Shown one piece after another: positions 38,230 to 55,964 of a stretch of 64,000 bases of DNA. The notes beneath the pieces are model-generated. The model made no database searches, was not told where the DNA came from, and worked only from the letters and a program-made list of their open reading frames with translations. Location of the stretch: the NCBI RefSeq assembly GCF_026625725.1, contig NZ_CP113060.1, positions 991,001 through 1,055,000 of the forward strand, given 5' to 3'. Made by a program: the position numbers and the translations under genes. The DNA comes from Pseudomonas sp. SL4(2022) (GTDB taxonomy: Bacteria; Pseudomonadota; Gammaproteobacteria; Pseudomonadales; Pseudomonadaceae). Numbering within the stretch: position 1 is the first letter of the stretch; every line of letters starts with the position of its first letter.

Positions 38230-38916
38230 TTACTTAGCAGCTTTTTTACGAGGCGCAGGTGCTTGTGGTTTCAGTTCTTCTTTAAGGCCACCAATTACTT
38301 CGCCTTTGAAGATCCAAACCTTGACACCGATCACACCGTAAGTGGTGTGCGCTTCGTACGTGGCATAGTCGATATCGGCACGCAGGGTGTGCAACGGCAC
38401 ACGACCTTCGCGATACCATTCGGTACGTGCAATTTCAGCACCACCGAGACGACCGCTCACTTGGATTTTGATGCCTTTGGCACCAATACGCATGGCGTTT
38501 TGTACAGCGCGCTTCATGGCGCGACGGAACATCACGCGACGCTCCAGCTGCTGAGCTACGCTCTGCGCAACCAGCATACCGTCGAGCTCCGGCTTACGGA
38601 TCTCTTCGATATTGATGTGCACAGGCACACCCATTTGCTTGGTCAGGTCCTGACGCAGCTTCTCAACATCTTCACCTTTCTTCCCGATAACGATACCTGG
38701 ACGAGCAGTGTGGATGGTGATGCGTGCAGTTTGAGCCGGACGAGCAATGTCGATACGGCTTACGGACGCGCTTTTTAGTTTGTCTTGGAGATACTCACGC
38801 ACCTTCAGATCAGCGAACAAATAGTCCGCATAAGTCCGACCGTCTGCGTACCAGACGGAGGTGTGCTCCTTGACGATTCCCAGGCGAATGCCAATGGGAT
38901 GTACTTTCTGACCCAT
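38230..38916 (-). CDS. rpsC: 30S ribosomal protein S3
   Basis: 228 residues from ATG 38916 ([20 protein letters not shown]). It has a KH domain around [20 protein letters not shown] and a conserved [15 protein letters not shown]-domain, part of the mRNA-entry helicase. The frame extends upstream into rplV but has no supporting start. Confidence 0.99.
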   Translation of the reverse strand: MGQKVHPIGIRLGIVKEHTSVWYADGRTYADYLFADLKVREYLQDKLKSASVSRIDIARPAQTARITIHTARPGIVIGKKGEDVEKLRQDLTKQMGVPVHINIEEIRKPELDGMLVAQSVAQQLERRVMFRRAMKRAVQNAMRIGAKGIKIQVSGRLGGAEIARTEWYREGRVPLHTLRADIDYATYEAHTTYGVIGVKVWIFKGEVIGGLKEELKPQAPAPRKKAAK

Positions 38917-38929
38917 CTGATCGACTCCG

Positions 38930-39262
38930 TTACTTGTCCGCAACCTTGACAGTGATATGGCAAGACCGCTTGACGATGCGATCAGCGCGGCCTTTGGCAC
39001 GCGGCATGATGCGCTTCAGCGAACGCCCTTCGTTGACGAAAACGGTGCTGACCTTCAGGTCATCAACGTCTGCGCCTTCGTTGTGCTCGGCGTTGGCTAC
39101 AGCCGACTCCAGCACTTTTTTCATGATTTCCGCGGCTTTCTTACTGCTAAAAGCCAGCAGGTTGAGCGCTTCGCCCACCTTCTTCCCGCGGATCTGGTCG
39201 GCGACCAAGCGGGCTTTCTGGGCGGAGATTCGAGCGCCCGACAACTTAGCGGCTACTTCCAT
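38930..39262 (-). CDS. rplV: 50S ribosomal protein L22
   Basis: 110 residues, [20 protein letters not shown], with the beta-hairpin loop [20 protein letters not shown] that lines the exit tunnel constriction (macrolide-relevant); it looks wild type. Confidence 0.99.
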
Positions 39263-39273
39263 TTCCTTACCCC

Positions 39274-39549
39274 TTAACGCTTGGCTTTCTTGTCAGCCAC
39301 GTGCCCACGATAGGTACGAGTGCCGGCAAATTCGCCCAGTTTGTGACCGACCATGTCTTCGTTCACCAGAACTGGGACATGTTGACGACCGTTATGTACA
39401 GCTATGGTCAAACCGACCATTTGCGGCAGGATCATGGAACGGCGCGACCAGGTTTTCACTGGCTTGCGATCGTTCTTTTCCACCGCCACTTCGATCTTCT
39501 TCAGTAGGTGAAGATCAATAAAAGGACCTTTTTTCAGAGAACGTGGCAC
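39274..39549 (-). CDS. rpsS: 30S ribosomal protein S19
   Basis: 91 residues, [20 protein letters not shown] and [20 protein letters not shown], pairing with S13 in the head of the small subunit. Confidence 0.99.
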
Positions 39550-39565
39550 TGTCGTATCCCTCTAT

Positions 39566-40390
39566 TTACTTGCGACGACGGACGATCATGTTGTCGGTGC
39601 GTTTGTTACCACGAGTCTTCGCGCCCTTCGTCGGGAAGCCCCATGGAGACACCGGATGACGACCACCAGAGGTACGACCTTCACCACCACCGTGTGGGTG
39701 ATCAACCGGGTTCATGGCAACACCACGAACGGTTGGGCGAACGCCACGCCAGCGCTTGGCACCAGCTTTACCCAGCGAACGCAGGCTGTGCTCGGAGTTC
39801 GAGACTTCGCCCAGGGTCGCACGGCACTCAGCCAGGACTTTACGCATTTCACCGGAACGCAGACGCAGGGTCACGTAGACACCCTCACGCGCAATCAGCT
39901 GAGCCGAAGCACCAGCGGAACGAGCGATCTGAGCACCTTTACCCGGCTTCAGTTCGATACCGTGAACAGTGCTACCAACTGGAATATTACGCAGTTGCAG
40001 GCTGTTGCCCGGCTTAATCGGAGCCATGATGCCAGCTACCAGCTGATCGCCAGCGCTCACGCCTTTAGGGGCGATGATGTAGCGACGCTCGCCGTCTGCA
40101 TACATCAACAGAGCGATGTGTGCGGTACGGTTCGGATCGTATTCAATACGCTCAACAGTGGCTGGAATGCCATCTTTGTCGTTGCGACGGAAATCGACCA
40201 GACGGTAATGCTGCTTGTGGCCACCACCGATATGACGGGTGGTAATACGACCATTGTTGTTACGACCGCCAGTCTTCGACTTCTTCTCGAGCAGCGGAGC
40301 GTAAGGAGCGCCTTTGTGCAGCTCCTGATTGACCACCTTGACCACAAAACGGCGGCCAGCGGAAGTCGGTTTGCATTTAACGATTGCCAT
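39566..40390 (-). CDS. rplB: 50S ribosomal protein L2
   Basis: 274 residues, [20 protein letters not shown], with the peptidyl-transferase-near loop [20 protein letters not shown]. One of the most conserved large-subunit proteins, essential for subunit joining. Confidence 0.99.
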   Translation of the reverse strand: MAIVKCKPTSAGRRFVVKVVNQELHKGAPYAPLLEKKSKTGGRNNNGRITTRHIGGGHKQHYRLVDFRRNDKDGIPATVERIEYDPNRTAHIALLMYADGERRYIIAPKGVSAGDQLVAGIMAPIKPGNSLQLRNIPVGSTVHGIELKPGKGAQIARSAGASAQLIAREGVYVTLRLRSGEMRKVLAECRATLGEVSNSEHSLRSLGKAGAKRWRGVRPTVRGVAMNPVDHPHGGGEGRTSGGRHPVSPWGFPTKGAKTRGNKRTDNMIVRRRK

Positions 40391-40404
40391 GATGCACCCC
40401 TTCC

Positions 40405-40704
40405 TTACTCAGCACTGCTGGCGAAATCGAGATCTTGGCCCGGCTGAAGCGAAATGATCGCTTTCTTCCAGTCGTTACGCTTGCCCAGACCGCGAGCATT
40501 GCGCTTGGTCTTACCGAGAACATTCACGGTATTGACTGCAGCAACATTCACGTTGAACAGGCTTTCGACGGCCTTCTTGATTTCCAGCTTGGTTGCATCG
40601 GTTGCAACCTTGAAAACGAACTGACTTTTCTTGTCAGCGAGAACAGTGGCCTTCTCGGAGATGTGCGGGCCAAGCAGCACTTTAAATACGCGTTCCTGGT
40701 TCAT
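40405..40704 (-). CDS. rplW: 50S ribosomal protein L23
   Basis: 99 residues, [20 protein letters not shown], main docking site for SRP and trigger factor at the tunnel exit. Start overlaps the rplD stop by 4 bases. Confidence 0.99.
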   Translation of the reverse strand: MNQERVFKVLLGPHISEKATVLADKKSQFVFKVATDATKLEIKKAVESLFNVNVAAVNTVNVLGKTKRNARGLGKRNDWKKAIISLQPGQDLDFASSAE

Positions 40705-41303
40705 CCCAGCAGCTCCTCGAATTTCTTCACGGCAGAAACGGTGACCAGCACCTTTTCGTACGCGATCAGACTGACCGGGTCGGAACCTTGCACGTCACGG
40801 ACATCAACGTGTGGCAGGTTGCGCGCAGCCAGGTACAGATTCTCATCAATGGCATCGGACACGATCAGCACATCGGTCAGACCCATGCCATTCAACTTGC
40901 CCAACAGTTCTTTGGTCTTCGGCGCTTCAACACTGAAGTCTTCGACGACAATCAGACGATCAGTACGAACCAGCTCAGCAAGAATCGAACGCAATGCAGC
41001 GCGATACATTTTCTTGTTCAGCTTTTGATCGTGATTCTGCGGACGAGCAGCGAAAGTTACACCACCGCCACGCCAGATCGGACCACGAGTGGTACCTGCA
41101 CGAGCCCGACCGGTACCTTTCTGACGCCAAGGGCGCTTACCGCCACCGGATACGTCGGAACGAGTCTTCTGCTGCTTGCTGCCTTGACGGCCGCCGGCCA
41201 TGTAGGCCACAACTGCTTGGTGAACCAGGGTCTCGTTGTATGCGCCGCCAAAAGTGGCTTCGGATACTTCGATTGCTTGAGCGCCATTTACATTTAATTG
41301 CAT
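40701..41303 (-). CDS. rplD: 50S ribosomal protein L4
   Basis: 200 residues, [20 protein letters not shown]. The tunnel loop [20 protein letters not shown] looks unaltered. In E. coli free L4 represses the S10 operon through a long leader; the leader here appears too short for that structure. Confidence 0.99.
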   Translation of the reverse strand: MQLNVNGAQAIEVSEATFGGAYNETLVHQAVVAYMAGGRQGSKQQKTRSDVSGGGKRPWRQKGTGRARAGTTRGPIWRGGGVTFAARPQNHDQKLNKKMYRAALRSILAELVRTDRLIVVEDFSVEAPKTKELLGKLNGMGLTDVLIVSDAIDENLYLAARNLPHVDVRDVQGSDPVSLIAYEKVLVTVSAVKKFEELLG

Positions 41304-41315
41304 GTCAGCTTCCCC

Positions 41316-41951
41316 TTAACCGCGAGCCTTGGCCGCTGGACGTACAACCAGGTTGCCGCCAGTAGCGCCAGGAACAGCACCCTTGACCAGCAACAGATTG
41401 CGTTCAGCGTCAACCCGCACTACTTCCAGGGACTGCACGGTCACGCGCTCAGCGCCCATATGACCGGACATTTTTTTGCCCTTGAATACGCGACCCGGAG
41501 TCTGGCACTGGCCAATGGAACCCGGAACACGGTGGGACACGGAGTTACCGTGAGTGTTGTCTTGGCCGCGGAAGTTCCAACGCTTGATGGTACCGGCAAA
41601 GCCTTTACCCTTGGACTGACCAGTCACATCGACCAGTTGACCAGCTTGGAATATTTCAGCGTTGATCAGATCACCAGCCTGGTACTCACCTTCTTCAAGA
41701 CGGAATTCCAGAACCGTACGACCTGCCGCGACATTCGCCTTAGCGAAGTGACCGGCTTGCGCCTTGCTGACACGTGAAGCACGACGCTCGCCGACAGTGA
41801 CTTGCACTGCACGATAGCCATCGGACTCTTCAGTTTTGAACTGAGTGACACGATTCGGCTCGATCTCAATGACCGTAACCGGAATGGAGACACCTTCTTC
41901 GGTGAAAATACGGGTCATACCCGCCTTTCGACCGACTACACCAATAGTCAT
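41316..41951 (-). CDS. rplC: 50S ribosomal protein L3
   Basis: 211 residues, [20 protein letters not shown], with the extension [20 protein letters not shown] reaching the peptidyl transferase centre (contains the methylatable Gln). Confidence 0.99.
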   Translation of the reverse strand: MTIGVVGRKAGMTRIFTEEGVSIPVTVIEIEPNRVTQFKTEESDGYRAVQVTVGERRASRVSKAQAGHFAKANVAAGRTVLEFRLEEGEYQAGDLINAEIFQAGQLVDVTGQSKGKGFAGTIKRWNFRGQDNTHGNSVSHRVPGSIGQCQTPGRVFKGKKMSGHMGAERVTVQSLEVVRVDAERNLLLVKGAVPGATGGNLVVRPAAKARG

Positions 41952-42035
41952 GTTGTAACCTCATGAGTGTACGGGGCTTTCACCCGCTATGGCCGCCCAT
42001 TTCAGAGCGTTACACGACTAAAACCTAAAGCGGTC

Positions 42036-42347
42036 TTAGCCGAGGCTGATCTGCACTTCCACACCAGCCGCAAGATCAAGCTTCATCAGCGCGTCAACGG
42101 TTTTATCCGTTGGCTGGACGATGTCCAGAACACGCTTATGAGTACGGATCTCGAACTGATCACGCGCGTCTTTGTTGACGTGAGGCGAGGTCAGCACGGT
42201 GAACCGCTCTTTGCGGGTAGGCAGAGGAATAGGACCACGCACCTGAGCACCAGTACGTTTCGCGGTTTCCACGATTTCCTGGGTTGATTGATCGATCAGG
42301 CGATGGTCAAAAGCCTTCAACCGAATACGGATTTGTTGGTTTTGCAT
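42036..42347 (-). CDS. rpsJ: 30S ribosomal protein S10 / NusE
   Basis: 103 residues from ATG 42347 ([20 protein letters not shown]). Besides its ribosomal place, S10 (NusE) binds NusB and NusG in antitermination and transcription-translation coupling; nusG is in this window. Head of the S10 operon. GAGGT precedes the ATG. Upstream in-frame codons to 42440 span the promoter. Confidence 0.99.
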   Translation of the reverse strand: MQNQQIRIRLKAFDHRLIDQSTQEIVETAKRTGAQVRGPIPLPTRKERFTVLTSPHVNKDARDQFEIRTHKRVLDIVQPTDKTVDALMKLDLAAGVEVQISLG

Positions 42348-42411
42348 TTTGACCTCAGATTCCAAGCTGCTATTCCCAACGGACGCAATACGCCCGTTAA
42401 AAGGAGGCGTG

Positions 42412-42440
42412 ATTCTATAGACGCCCCTAGCAGGTGTCAA
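42412..42440 (-). promoter_or_regulatory. Predicted S10-operon promoter
   Basis: Minus strand: consensus TTGACA, exactly 17 bases, then TAGAAT, giving a start near 42405 and a leader of about 58 bases. It is placed immediately after the tufA-side terminator. Confidence 0.8.
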
Positions 42441-42447
42441 CCCAATA

Positions 42448-42475
42448 AAAAAGCCCCCGCAAGCGGGGGCTTTTT
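42448..42475 (-). terminator. Intrinsic terminator after tufA
   Basis: AAAAAGCCCCCGC / GCGGGGGCTTTTT with an AA centre; on the minus strand it continues into TTTTTTATT. It separates the str operon from the S10 operon. Confidence 0.93.
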
Positions 42476-42488
42476 CTCAAACCATCAC

Positions 42489-43682
<1,194 letters not shown>

Positions 43683-43713
43683 GACAATTAACTCCTAGCT
43701 TAAAGGGGCTGAA

Positions 43714-45819
43714 TCAGCCTTGTTTTTTGGTTACCGACTCGACGATGTGCGACGGAGCCGTATTGTATTTTTTGAATTCCATGGAGTAGCTTGCGCGACC
43801 CTGAGACATGGAACGGACGTCGGTCGCATAACCGAACATCTCACCCAGCGGAACTTCAGCACGAATCACCTTGCCGGAGATCGTGTCTTCCATACCCAGG
43901 ATCATGCCACGACGACGGTTAAGGTCGCCCATCACATCACCCATGTAGTCTTCTGGGGTAACAACTTCTACCGCCATGATCGGCTCGAGCAACTCACCAC
44001 CACCCTTCTGGGCCAGCTGCTTGGTCGCCATGGAAGCAGCCACCTTGAACGCCATCTCGTTGGAGTCGACGTCGTGGTAGGAACCATCGAACACGGTAGC
44101 CTTCAGGCCGATCAGCGGATAACCGGCAACAACGCCGTTCTTCATCTGCTCTTCGATACCCTTCTGGATCGCCGGGATGTATTCCTTCGGAATCACACCA
44201 CCCACGACTTCGTTCAGGAACTGCAGACCTTCCTGACCTTCGTCAGCAGGTGCAAAGCGAACCCAGCAGTGACCGAACTGACCACGACCACCGGACTGAC
44301 GAACGAACTTGCCTTCGATTTCACAGCTCTTCGTGATGCGCTCACGATAAGAAACCTGAGGCTTACCGATGTTGGCTTCGACGTTGAACTCGCGGCGCAT
44401 GCGGTCGACCAGGATGTCCAGGTGCAACTCGCCCATACCGGAGATGATCGTCTGACCCGTCTCTTCATCTGTTTTGACGCGGAAAGACGGGTCTTCCTGA
44501 GCAAGCTTGCCCAGTGCGATACCCATTTTTTCCTGGTCGTCCTTGGTCTTAGGCTCTACGGCAACCGAGATAACCGGCTCCGGGAAGTCCATGCGAACCA
44601 GGATGATTGGCTTGTCAGCGTTGCACAGAGTCTCACCCGTGGTGACGTCCTTCATGCCGATCAAGGCCGCGATGTCACCAGCGCGCACTTCCTTGATCTC
44701 TTCGCGGGCGTTTGCGTGCATTTGCACCATACGACCCACGCGCTCTTTTTTGCCTTTAACCGAGTTGATCACGCCGTCGCCGGAGGCCAACACGCCCGAG
44801 TAAACACGAACGAAGGTCAAGGTACCCACGAATGGGTCGGTAGCGATCTTGAACGCCAGCGCCGCGAACGGCTCGTCATCACTTGCATGGCGCTCCATTT
44901 CCTCTTCCTCGTTATCCGGGTTGGAACCCTTGATAGCAGGAATGTCGGTAGGGGCAGGCAGGAAGTCGATAACGGCGTCGAGAACCAGGGGAACACCCTT
45001 GTTCTTGAAGGAAGAACCGCAAACAGCCAGAACGATTTCGCCAGCGATAGTACGCTGACGCAGAGCCGACTTGATCTCAGCAACGGTAAGCTCTTCGCCT
45101 TCCAGGTATTTGTTCATCAGCTCTTCGTTGGCTTCAGCCGCAGCCTCAACCATGTTGCTGCGCCACTTCTCGGCCTCTTCCAGCAGTTCTGCCGGAATGT
45201 CCTTGCGCACAGGAACCATGCCCTTGTCAGCATCGTTCCAGTAGACAGCTTGCATGTTGATCAGATCGATCTGACCTTGGAAGTTGTCTTCAGAGCCGAT
45301 GGCCAACTGAATCGGCACCGGAGTGTGGCCCAGACGCTGCTTGATCTGACCGATCACGCGCAGGAAGTCAGCACCGGCACGGTCCATCTTGTTGACGTAA
45401 ACAAGACGCGGAACGCCGTACTTGTTGGCCTGACGCCATACGGTTTCCGACTGCGGCTCAACGCCCGAAGTACCACAGAACACAACCACCGCGCCGTCGA
45501 GTACACGCAGCGAACGCTCAACTTCAATGGTGAAGTCAACGTGGCCGGGGGTATCGATTACGTTGAAGCGATGCTCATCTTTGTACTGCTTCTCGGAACC
45601 TTTCCAGAAGGCGGTAATGGCAGCAGACGTAATGGTAATACCACGCTCCTGCTCCTGCACCATCCAGTCTGTGGTCGCGGCGCCGTCATGCACCTCGCCC
45701 ATCTTGTGGCTTTTGCCAGTATAGAAAAGCACACGCTCGGTGGTCGTGGTTTTACCCGCGTCCACGTGAGCCACGATACCGATGTTACGGTAACGGTTAA
45801 TCGGTGTAGTACGAGCCAT
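43714..45819 (-). CDS. fusA: Elongation factor G
   Basis: 701 residues, the translocation GTPase: G1 [19 protein letters not shown]3 [10 protein letters not shown]4 [10 protein letters not shown], then domains II-V ending [12 protein letters not shown]. It is the str-operon-encoded EF-G. Thirty bases after rpsG. Confidence 0.99.
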   Translation of the reverse strand: MARTTPINRYRNIGIVAHVDAGKTTTTERVLFYTGKSHKMGEVHDGAATTDWMVQEQERGITITSAAITAFWKGSEKQYKDEHRFNVIDTPGHVDFTIEVERSLRVLDGAVVVFCGTSGVEPQSETVWRQANKYGVPRLVYVNKMDRAGADFLRVIGQIKQRLGHTPVPIQLAIGSEDNFQGQIDLINMQAVYWNDADKGMVPVRKDIPAELLEEAEKWRSNMVEAAAEANEELMNKYLEGEELTVAEIKSALRQRTIAGEIVLAVCGSSFKNKGVPLVLDAVIDFLPAPTDIPAIKGSNPDNEEEEMERHASDDEPFAALAFKIATDPFVGTLTFVRVYSGVLASGDGVINSVKGKKERVGRMVQMHANAREEIKEVRAGDIAALIGMKDVTTGETLCNADKPIILVRMDFPEPVISVAVEPKTKDDQEKMGIALGKLAQEDPSFRVKTDEETGQTIISGMGELHLDILVDRMRREFNVEANIGKPQVSYRERITKSCEIEGKFVRQSGGRGQFGHCWVRFAPADEGQEGLQFLNEVVGGVIPKEYIPAIQKGIEEQMKNGVVAGYPLIGLKATVFDGSYHDVDSNEMAFKVAASMATKQLAQKGGGELLEPIMAVEVVTPEDYMGDVMGDLNRRRGMILGMEDTISGKVIRAEVPLGEMFGYATDVRSMSQGRASYSMEFKKYNTAPSHIVESVTKKQG

Positions 45820-45849
45820 AAAGCCCTCGCAAATTTAGAAGCGCGATAA

Positions 45850-46347
<498 letters not shown>

Positions 46348-46438
46348 TTAGCCCGGGACTGCACCCTGAGGTGGATGCCCGACCTTACTCTTATCGACTC
46401 AGAAAAATAGAAACTCGCAATTCAGTACAGAGCGCCGA

Positions 46439-46810
46439 TTACTTCGGACGCTTGGTACCGTACTTCGAACGACCCTGCTTACGGTCTTTAACGCCGGAGG
46501 TATCCAGCGAACCGCGCACGGTGTGGTAACGCACACCTGGCAAGTCTTTTACACGGCCGCCACGAATCAGAACGACGCTGTGCTCTTGCAGGTTGTGGCC
46601 TTCACCGCCGATGTACGAGGAAACCTCGAAACCGTTGGTCAGGCGTACACGGCAAACTTTACGCAGTGCCGAGTTAGGTTTTTTCGGCGTAGTGGTATAC
46701 ACGCGAGTGCACACACCACGACGCTGCGGGCAGTTCTGCAGCGCAGGTACGTCGGATTTCTCGACGATACGCTTACGCGGCTGACGTACCAGCTGGTTGA
46801 TAGTTGCCAT
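46439..46810 (-). CDS. rpsL: 30S ribosomal protein S12
   Basis: 123 residues from ATG 46810 ([20 protein letters not shown]). Lys43 in TTPKKPNS and Lys88 in [10 protein letters not shown] are both the streptomycin-sensitive residues. First gene of the str operon; the promoter lies at 46897-46925. S12 controls decoding accuracy. Confidence 0.99.
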   Translation of the reverse strand: MATINQLVRQPRKRIVEKSDVPALQNCPQRRGVCTRVYTTTPKKPNSALRKVCRVRLTNGFEVSSYIGGEGHNLQEHSVVLIRGGRVKDLPGVRYHTVRGSLDTSGVKDRKQGRSKYGTKRPK

Positions 46811-46859
46811 CTTAAGCTCCACTGTTGTCTTGCGACGCTATTGCCCTACTAAGCAAAAT

Positions 46860-46879
46860 GGCAGAGCACGTGCCCTGCC
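46860..46879 (-). promoter_or_regulatory. Near-perfect palindrome in the rpsL leader
   Basis: Twenty bases, GGCAGGGCACGTGCTCTGCC on the minus strand, self-complementary apart from one G-T pair, about 50 bases ahead of the rpsL start. It may fold as an mRNA hairpin or act as a DNA site. Confidence 0.45.
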
Positions 46880-46896
46880 AAATTTAGGGGTGCATG

Positions 46897-46925
46897 AGTC
46901 TAAAGAGACTCACCGCCCCAGTCAA
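46897..46925 (-). promoter_or_regulatory. Predicted str-operon promoter
   Basis: Minus strand: TTGACT, 17 bases, TAGACT. The -35 box begins one base after the rpoC hairpin ends, giving rpsL its own promoter. Confidence 0.75.
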
Positions 46926-46926
46926 G

Positions 46927-46960
46927 GCAAAGCCCCGCTACCGGAGTAGCGGGGCTTTGC
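46927..46960 (-). terminator. Hairpin after rpoC
   Basis: Perfect 15-base stem GCAAAGCCCCGCTAC / GTAGCGGGGCTTTGC with a 4-base loop, 2 bases past the rpoC stop. It lacks a good T-run, so it may stabilise the 3' end or act as a partial terminator. Confidence 0.7.
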
Positions 46961-46962
46961 AC

Positions 46963-51162
<4,200 letters not shown>

Positions 51163-51226
51163 GGCCTTTCCTCCTGGCGGAGCAGAGAGCGGGCTGTGCA
51201 GCCCCGCTCTCGATTCGCGTCACGTG

Positions 51227-54200
51227 TTATTCGGTTTCCAGATCGATGTCGATACCCAGCGAACGGATCTCTTTGATCAGTACGTTGAAGGACTCGGGCA
51301 TGCCCGGCTCCATACGGTGATCACCGTCCACGATGTTTTTGTACATCTTGGTACGGCCGTTCACGTCGTCCGACTTCACGGTCAGCATTTCCTGCAGGGT
51401 GTAGGCGGCGCCGTAAGCTTCCAGTGCCCAGACCTCCATCTCACCGAAGCGCTGACCACCGAACTGCGCCTTACCACCCAGCGGCTGCTGGGTAACCAGG
51501 CTGTAGGAACCCGTGGAACGCGCGTGCATCTTGTCGTCCACCAGGTGGTTCAGTTTCAGCATGTACATGTAGCCAACAGTGGTCGGACGCTCGAACTGGT
51601 TGCCGGTACGACCGTCGATCAGGCGCATCTGGCCGCTTTCTGGCAGGTCTGCCAGTTTCAGCATGGCCTTGATTTCGCTTTCCTTGGCACCATCGAACAC
51701 CGGGGTGGCCATTGGCACGCCACCTTTGAGGTTGTGCGCCAGTTTCAGGATTTCCTGATCGCTCAGTTCGTCCAGACTTTCCTGACGGCCACCGATCTCG
51801 TTGTAGATCTGCTGCAGGAACTTGCGCAGCTCGGCGACCTTGCGCTGTTCTTCGAGCATGCGGTTGATCTTCTCGCCCAGACCTTTGGCCGCGAGGCCCA
51901 GGTGGGTTTCGAGAATCTGACCGACGTTCATACGCGACGGTACGCCCAGCGGGTTGAGAACGATGTCCACCGGCGTACCGTTGACGTCGTGTGGCATGTC
52001 TTCAACCGGCATGATCACCGAGACCACACCCTTGTTACCGTGACGACCGGCCATCTTGTCACCCGGCTGGATGCGACGGCGGATGGCCAGGTAAACCTTG
52101 ACGATCTTCAGCACACCCGGCGCCAGGTCATCGCCCTGTTGCAACTTGCGCTTCTTGTCTTCGAACTTGTCGTCGAGCAGCTGACGGCGGTCGGAGATAT
52201 AGGCCTGGGCCTTTTCCAACTGCTCGTTCAGGGCATCGTCAGCCATGCGCAGCTTGAACCACTGACCGCGCTCAAGGCCGTCGAGGAACTCGTCGGTGAC
52301 TTCCGCACCCTTCTTCAGACCAGCGCCGCCTTCGGCTTTCTTGCCAACCAGCGCCGCTCGCAGACGCTCAAAGGTTGCGCCTTCAACGATACGGAACTCT
52401 TCGTTCAGGTCCTTGCGGATCTCGTCGAGCTGGCTCTTCTCGATCGACAGGGCGCGCGCATCGCGCTCAACGCCGTCACGGGTAAAGACCTGCACGTCGA
52501 TAACGGTACCTTTGGTGCCAGTCGGCACGCGCAGGGAGGTGTCTTTAACGTCAGACGCCTTCTCACCGAAGATCGCACGCAGCAGCTTCTCTTCTGGAGT
52601 CAGCTGGGTTTCGCCTTTCGGCGTGACTTTACCAACCAGAATGTCGCCTGGGCCGACTTCAGCACCCACGTAAACGATACCGGCTTCGTCCAGCTTGTTC
52701 AGCGCAGACTCACCCACGTTCGGGATGTCGGAGGTGATTTCTTCCGAGCCAAGCTTGGTATCACGCGCCACACAGGTCAGTTCCTGAATGTGGATCGTGG
52801 TGAAGCGGTCTTCTTGCACCACGCGCTCGGAGAGGCAGATGGAGTCTTCGAAGTTGAAACCGTTCCACGGCATGAACGCCACGCGCATGTTCTGACCCAA
52901 CGCCAGCTCACCCATATCGGTGGACGGGCCATCAGCCAGGATGTCGCTGCGTTCAACCTTGTCACCTTTGCTGACCAGCGGACGCTGGTTGATGCAGGTG
53001 TTCTGGTTGGAGCGGGTGTACTTGGTCAGGTTGTAGATGTCGACACCGGCTTCGCCAGTTTCTACTTCGTCATCATTAACGCGAACCACGATACGGCTGG
53101 CGTCGACGGAGTCGATCACACCGCCACGACGCGCCACGACGCACACACCGGAGTCACGGGCGACGTTGCGCTCCATGCCGGTACCTACCAGCGGCTTGTC
53201 GGCGCGCAGAGTCGGTACAGCCTGACGCTGCATGTTCGAACCCATCAACGCACGGTTGGCGTCGTCGTGCTCGAGGAACGGAATCAGCGAGGCGGCAACC
53301 GAGACTACCTGCTTCGGCGAAACGTCCATCAGGGTGACGTCTTCCGGCGCCTTGACGGTGAATTCGTTGAGGTGACGTACGGCCACCAGCTCATCGACCA
53401 GCTGACCTTTGTCGTTCATGGTCGCCGAAGCCTGGGCGATCACGTGATCGGCCTCTTCGATGGCGGACAGGAACACGATCTCGTCGGTGACCAGGGTATC
53501 CTTCACCACACGGTACGGGCTTTCCAGGAAGCCGTACTGGTTGGTGCGGGCATAGGCCGCCAGGGAGTTGATCAGACCGATGTTCGGGCCTTCAGGGGTC
53601 TCGATCGGGCACACACGGCCGTAGTGGGTCGGGTGTACGTCACGGACTTCGAAGCCGGCGCGCTCGCGGGTCAGACCACCTGGGCCAAGAGCCGAAACAC
53701 GGCGCTTGTGAGTGATCTCGGAGAGCGGGTTGTTCTGGTCCATAAACTGCGAGAGCTGGCTGGAGCCGAAGAACTCTTTCACCGCTGCCGCAACCGGCTT
53801 GGCGTTGATCAGGTCTTGCGGCATCAGGCCTTCGCTTTCGGCCATCGACAGACGCTCTTTGACCGCACGCTCAACACGTACCAGGCCAACGCGGAACTGG
53901 TTCTCGGCCATTTCGCCAACGCAGCGAACACGGCGGTTACCCAGGTGGTCGATGTCGTCGACGATGCCTTTACCGTTACGGATATCAACGAGGGTCTTGA
54001 GCACCTCGACGATATCTTCCTTGCTCAGCACGCCCGAACCTTCGATCTCGGTGCGACCGATACGACGATTGAACTTCATGCGACCGACGGCCGACAGGTC
54101 GTAACGCTCGGCGCTGAAGAACAGGTTGTTGAACAGGGTCTCGGCAGCATCCTTGGTTGGCGGCTCGCCAGGGCGCATCATGCGATAGATCTCGACCAGC

Positions 54201-55300
54201 GCTTCCAACTGATTGGTGGTGCTGTCGATCTTCAGGGTATCGGAGATAAACGGACCGCAATCGATGTCGTTGGTGTACAGCGTTTCGATGCGCACAACCT
54301 GAGCCTTGACCACTTTGGCCAGGATCTCGACGTTCAGCTCGGTGTTGCATTCGGCAATGATCTCGCCGGTAGCCGGGTGCACAATGGCCTTGGCCGAGGT
54401 GCGACCGATCAGGTAGTCGATCGGCACTTCCAGCTCTTTGATGCCAGCCTTGTCCAACTGGTTGATGTGGCGCGCGGTAATCCGGCGGCCCTGCTCAACA
54501 ATGACCTTGCCCTTGTCGTCCCTGATGTCGAGGACAGCAATTTCACCACGCAGACGCTGCGGAACCAGTTCCAGGTTGAGCGATTCGCCCTTAACGTGGA
54601 AAACGTTGGTCGCGTAGAAGGCGTCCAGCACCTCTTCAGTGCTGTAACCCAGCGCGCGCAACAGCACGGACGCGGGGAGTTTGCGACGACGATCGATACG
54701 TACGAATACCGCATCTTTCGGGTCGAACTCGAAGTCCAGCCAGGAGCCGCGGTAAGGAATGATGCGAGCCGAGTACAGCAGCTTGCCCGAGCTGTGGGTC
54801 TTGCCACGGTCGTGGTCGAAGAACACACCCGGGGAGCGGTGCAGCTGGGACACGATAACACGCTCGGTACCGTTGATAACGAAGGTACCGTTTTCGGTCA
54901 TGAGCGGAATTTCGCCCATGTACACTTCTTGCTCTTTGATGTCCTTGATCGCTTTGTTTGACGATTCTTTGTCGAAAATGATCAGACGGACTTTGACTCG
55001 CAGCGGCACGGCGAAAGTAACGCCACGCAGTACGCATTCTTTGACATCAAAAGCCGGCTCGCCCAGGCGATAACCGACATACTCCAGAGCAGCATTGCCG
55101 GAATAGCTGATAATCGGGAAAACAGACTTGAAGGCCGCATGCAGGCCAATGTCGCGGAACTGGTCCTTGGTCGCCCCTGCCTGCAGGAATTCGCGATACG
55201 AATCCAGCTGGATGGCCAGGAGATAAGGCACATCCATGACATCCGGCAACTTGCTAAAGTCCTTGCGGATACGTTTTTTCTCAGTATATGAGTAAGCCAT
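51227..55300 (-). CDS. rpoB: RNA polymerase beta subunit
   Basis: 1357 residues, full length. The rifampicin-binding cluster [31 protein letters not shown] is the wild-type, sensitive sequence. The C-terminal catalytic and beta-prime-binding region ([30 protein letters not shown]) is complete. Preceded by the rplL-rpoB attenuator, which sets the polymerase-to-ribosome ratio. Confidence 0.99.
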   Translation of the reverse strand: MAYSYTEKKRIRKDFSKLPDVMDVPYLLAIQLDSYREFLQAGATKDQFRDIGLHAAFKSVFPIISYSGNAALEYVGYRLGEPAFDVKECVLRGVTFAVPLRVKVRLIIFDKESSNKAIKDIKEQEVYMGEIPLMTENGTFVINGTERVIVSQLHRSPGVFFDHDRGKTHSSGKLLYSARIIPYRGSWLDFEFDPKDAVFVRIDRRRKLPASVLLRALGYSTEEVLDAFYATNVFHVKGESLNLELVPQRLRGEIAVLDIRDDKGKVIVEQGRRITARHINQLDKAGIKELEVPIDYLIGRTSAKAIVHPATGEIIAECNTELNVEILAKVVKAQVVRIETLYTNDIDCGPFISDTLKIDSTTNQLEALVEIYRMMRPGEPPTKDAAETLFNNLFFSAERYDLSAVGRMKFNRRIGRTEIEGSGVLSKEDIVEVLKTLVDIRNGKGIVDDIDHLGNRRVRCVGEMAENQFRVGLVRVERAVKERLSMAESEGLMPQDLINAKPVAAAVKEFFGSSQLSQFMDQNNPLSEITHKRRVSALGPGGLTRERAGFEVRDVHPTHYGRVCPIETPEGPNIGLINSLAAYARTNQYGFLESPYRVVKDTLVTDEIVFLSAIEEADHVIAQASATMNDKGQLVDELVAVRHLNEFTVKAPEDVTLMDVSPKQVVSVAASLIPFLEHDDANRALMGSNMQRQAVPTLRADKPLVGTGMERNVARDSGVCVVARRGGVIDSVDASRIVVRVNDDEVETGEAGVDIYNLTKYTRSNQNTCINQRPLVSKGDKVERSDILADGPSTDMGELALGQNMRVAFMPWNGFNFEDSICLSERVVQEDRFTTIHIQELTCVARDTKLGSEEITSDIPNVGESALNKLDEAGIVYVGAEVGPGDILVGKVTPKGETQLTPEEKLLRAIFGEKASDVKDTSLRVPTGTKGTVIDVQVFTRDGVERDARALSIEKSQLDEIRKDLNEEFRIVEGATFERLRAALVGKKAEGGAGLKKGAEVTDEFLDGLERGQWFKLRMADDALNEQLEKAQAYISDRRQLLDDKFEDKKRKLQQGDDLAPGVLKIVKVYLAIRRRIQPGDKMAGRHGNKGVVSVIMPVEDMPHDVNGTPVDIVLNPLGVPSRMNVGQILETHLGLAAKGLGEKINRMLEEQRKVAELRKFLQQIYNEIGGRQESLDELSDQEILKLAHNLKGGVPMATPVFDGAKESEIKAMLKLADLPESGQMRLIDGRTGNQFERPTTVGYMYMLKLNHLVDDKMHARSTGSYSLVTQQPLGGKAQFGGQRFGEMEVWALEAYGAAYTLQEMLTVKSDDVNGRTKMYKNIVDGDHRMEPGMPESFNVLIKEIRSLGIDIDLETE

Positions 55301-55444
55301 CAGCGTTCCCCAGCTTGGTCACCTGCTTATTTGGCCGCTCCGACGGGAGTTGCCAGAAACTCTTGCAAACCCTAGGTTTGCACCGCCACCTCGGGCGGGA
55401 TTTTCGCACCCCAGGCCAGCCAATGATTCGCCGACCTAGAACGG

Positions 55445-55473
55445 AAAAAGGCCGGTGGCAAAAGCCACCAGCC
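55445..55473 (-). terminator. rplL-rpoB attenuator
   Basis: Minus strand: GGCTGGTGGC-TTTT-GCCACCGGCC followed by TTTTT, inside the 219-base rplL-rpoB spacer. It is equivalent in position to the E. coli attenuator that lets only part of the transcripts continue into rpoBC. Confidence 0.85.
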
Positions 55474-55519
55474 ATCAGCCTTTCGCTCAACGCTTGGGCT
55501 GTAGACGCAAGGTCGTCGC

Positions 55520-55885
55520 TTACTTGAGCTCGACTTTGGCGCCAGCTTCTTCCAAAGCAGCTTTGGCTTTTTCAGCAGCGTCTTTAGCAACACCTTCCAG
55601 AACCATGCCTGGAGCGCCGTCAACTACAGCCTTGGCTTCTTTCAGGCCCAGACCGGTCAGTTCACGAACAGCCTTGATCACGTTAACTTTCTTCTCGCCA
55701 GCGTCGGCCAGGATAACGTTGAACTCGGTTTGCTCTTCAACAACAGCGGCAGCAACAGCTGGGCCAGCAGCGGCAACAGCAGCGGTAACACCGAAGGTTT
55801 CTTCCATTGCTTTGATCAGTTCAACAACTTCCAGAACGGTTTTCTGGCCGATTGCTTCGATGATTTGTTCGTTAGTCAGAGACAT
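55520..55885 (-). CDS. rplL: 50S ribosomal protein L7/L12
   Basis: 121 residues, [20 protein letters not shown], an Ala-rich hinge and the factor-binding C-domain [20 protein letters not shown]. It forms the flexible stalk that recruits EF-Tu and EF-G in several copies per ribosome. Confidence 0.99.
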   Translation of the reverse strand: MSLTNEQIIEAIGQKTVLEVVELIKAMEETFGVTAAVAAAGPAVAAAVVEEQTEFNVILADAGEKKVNVIKAVRELTGLGLKEAKAVVDGAPGMVLEGVAKDAAEKAKAALEEAGAKVELK

Positions 55886-55964
55886 GACTTTAAATCCTGT
55901 ATTGGGGTGACAGCCTACGCAGCCATCAAATTAAACATATGATTTTGAAAGGAACCACGCAGCC

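Noticed and set aside
43720..45849. 709-codon plus-strand frame opposite fusA, and similar frames opposite both tuf genes
   Set aside because: Same antisense effect; the two frames opposite tuf are alike only because tufA and tufB are alike.
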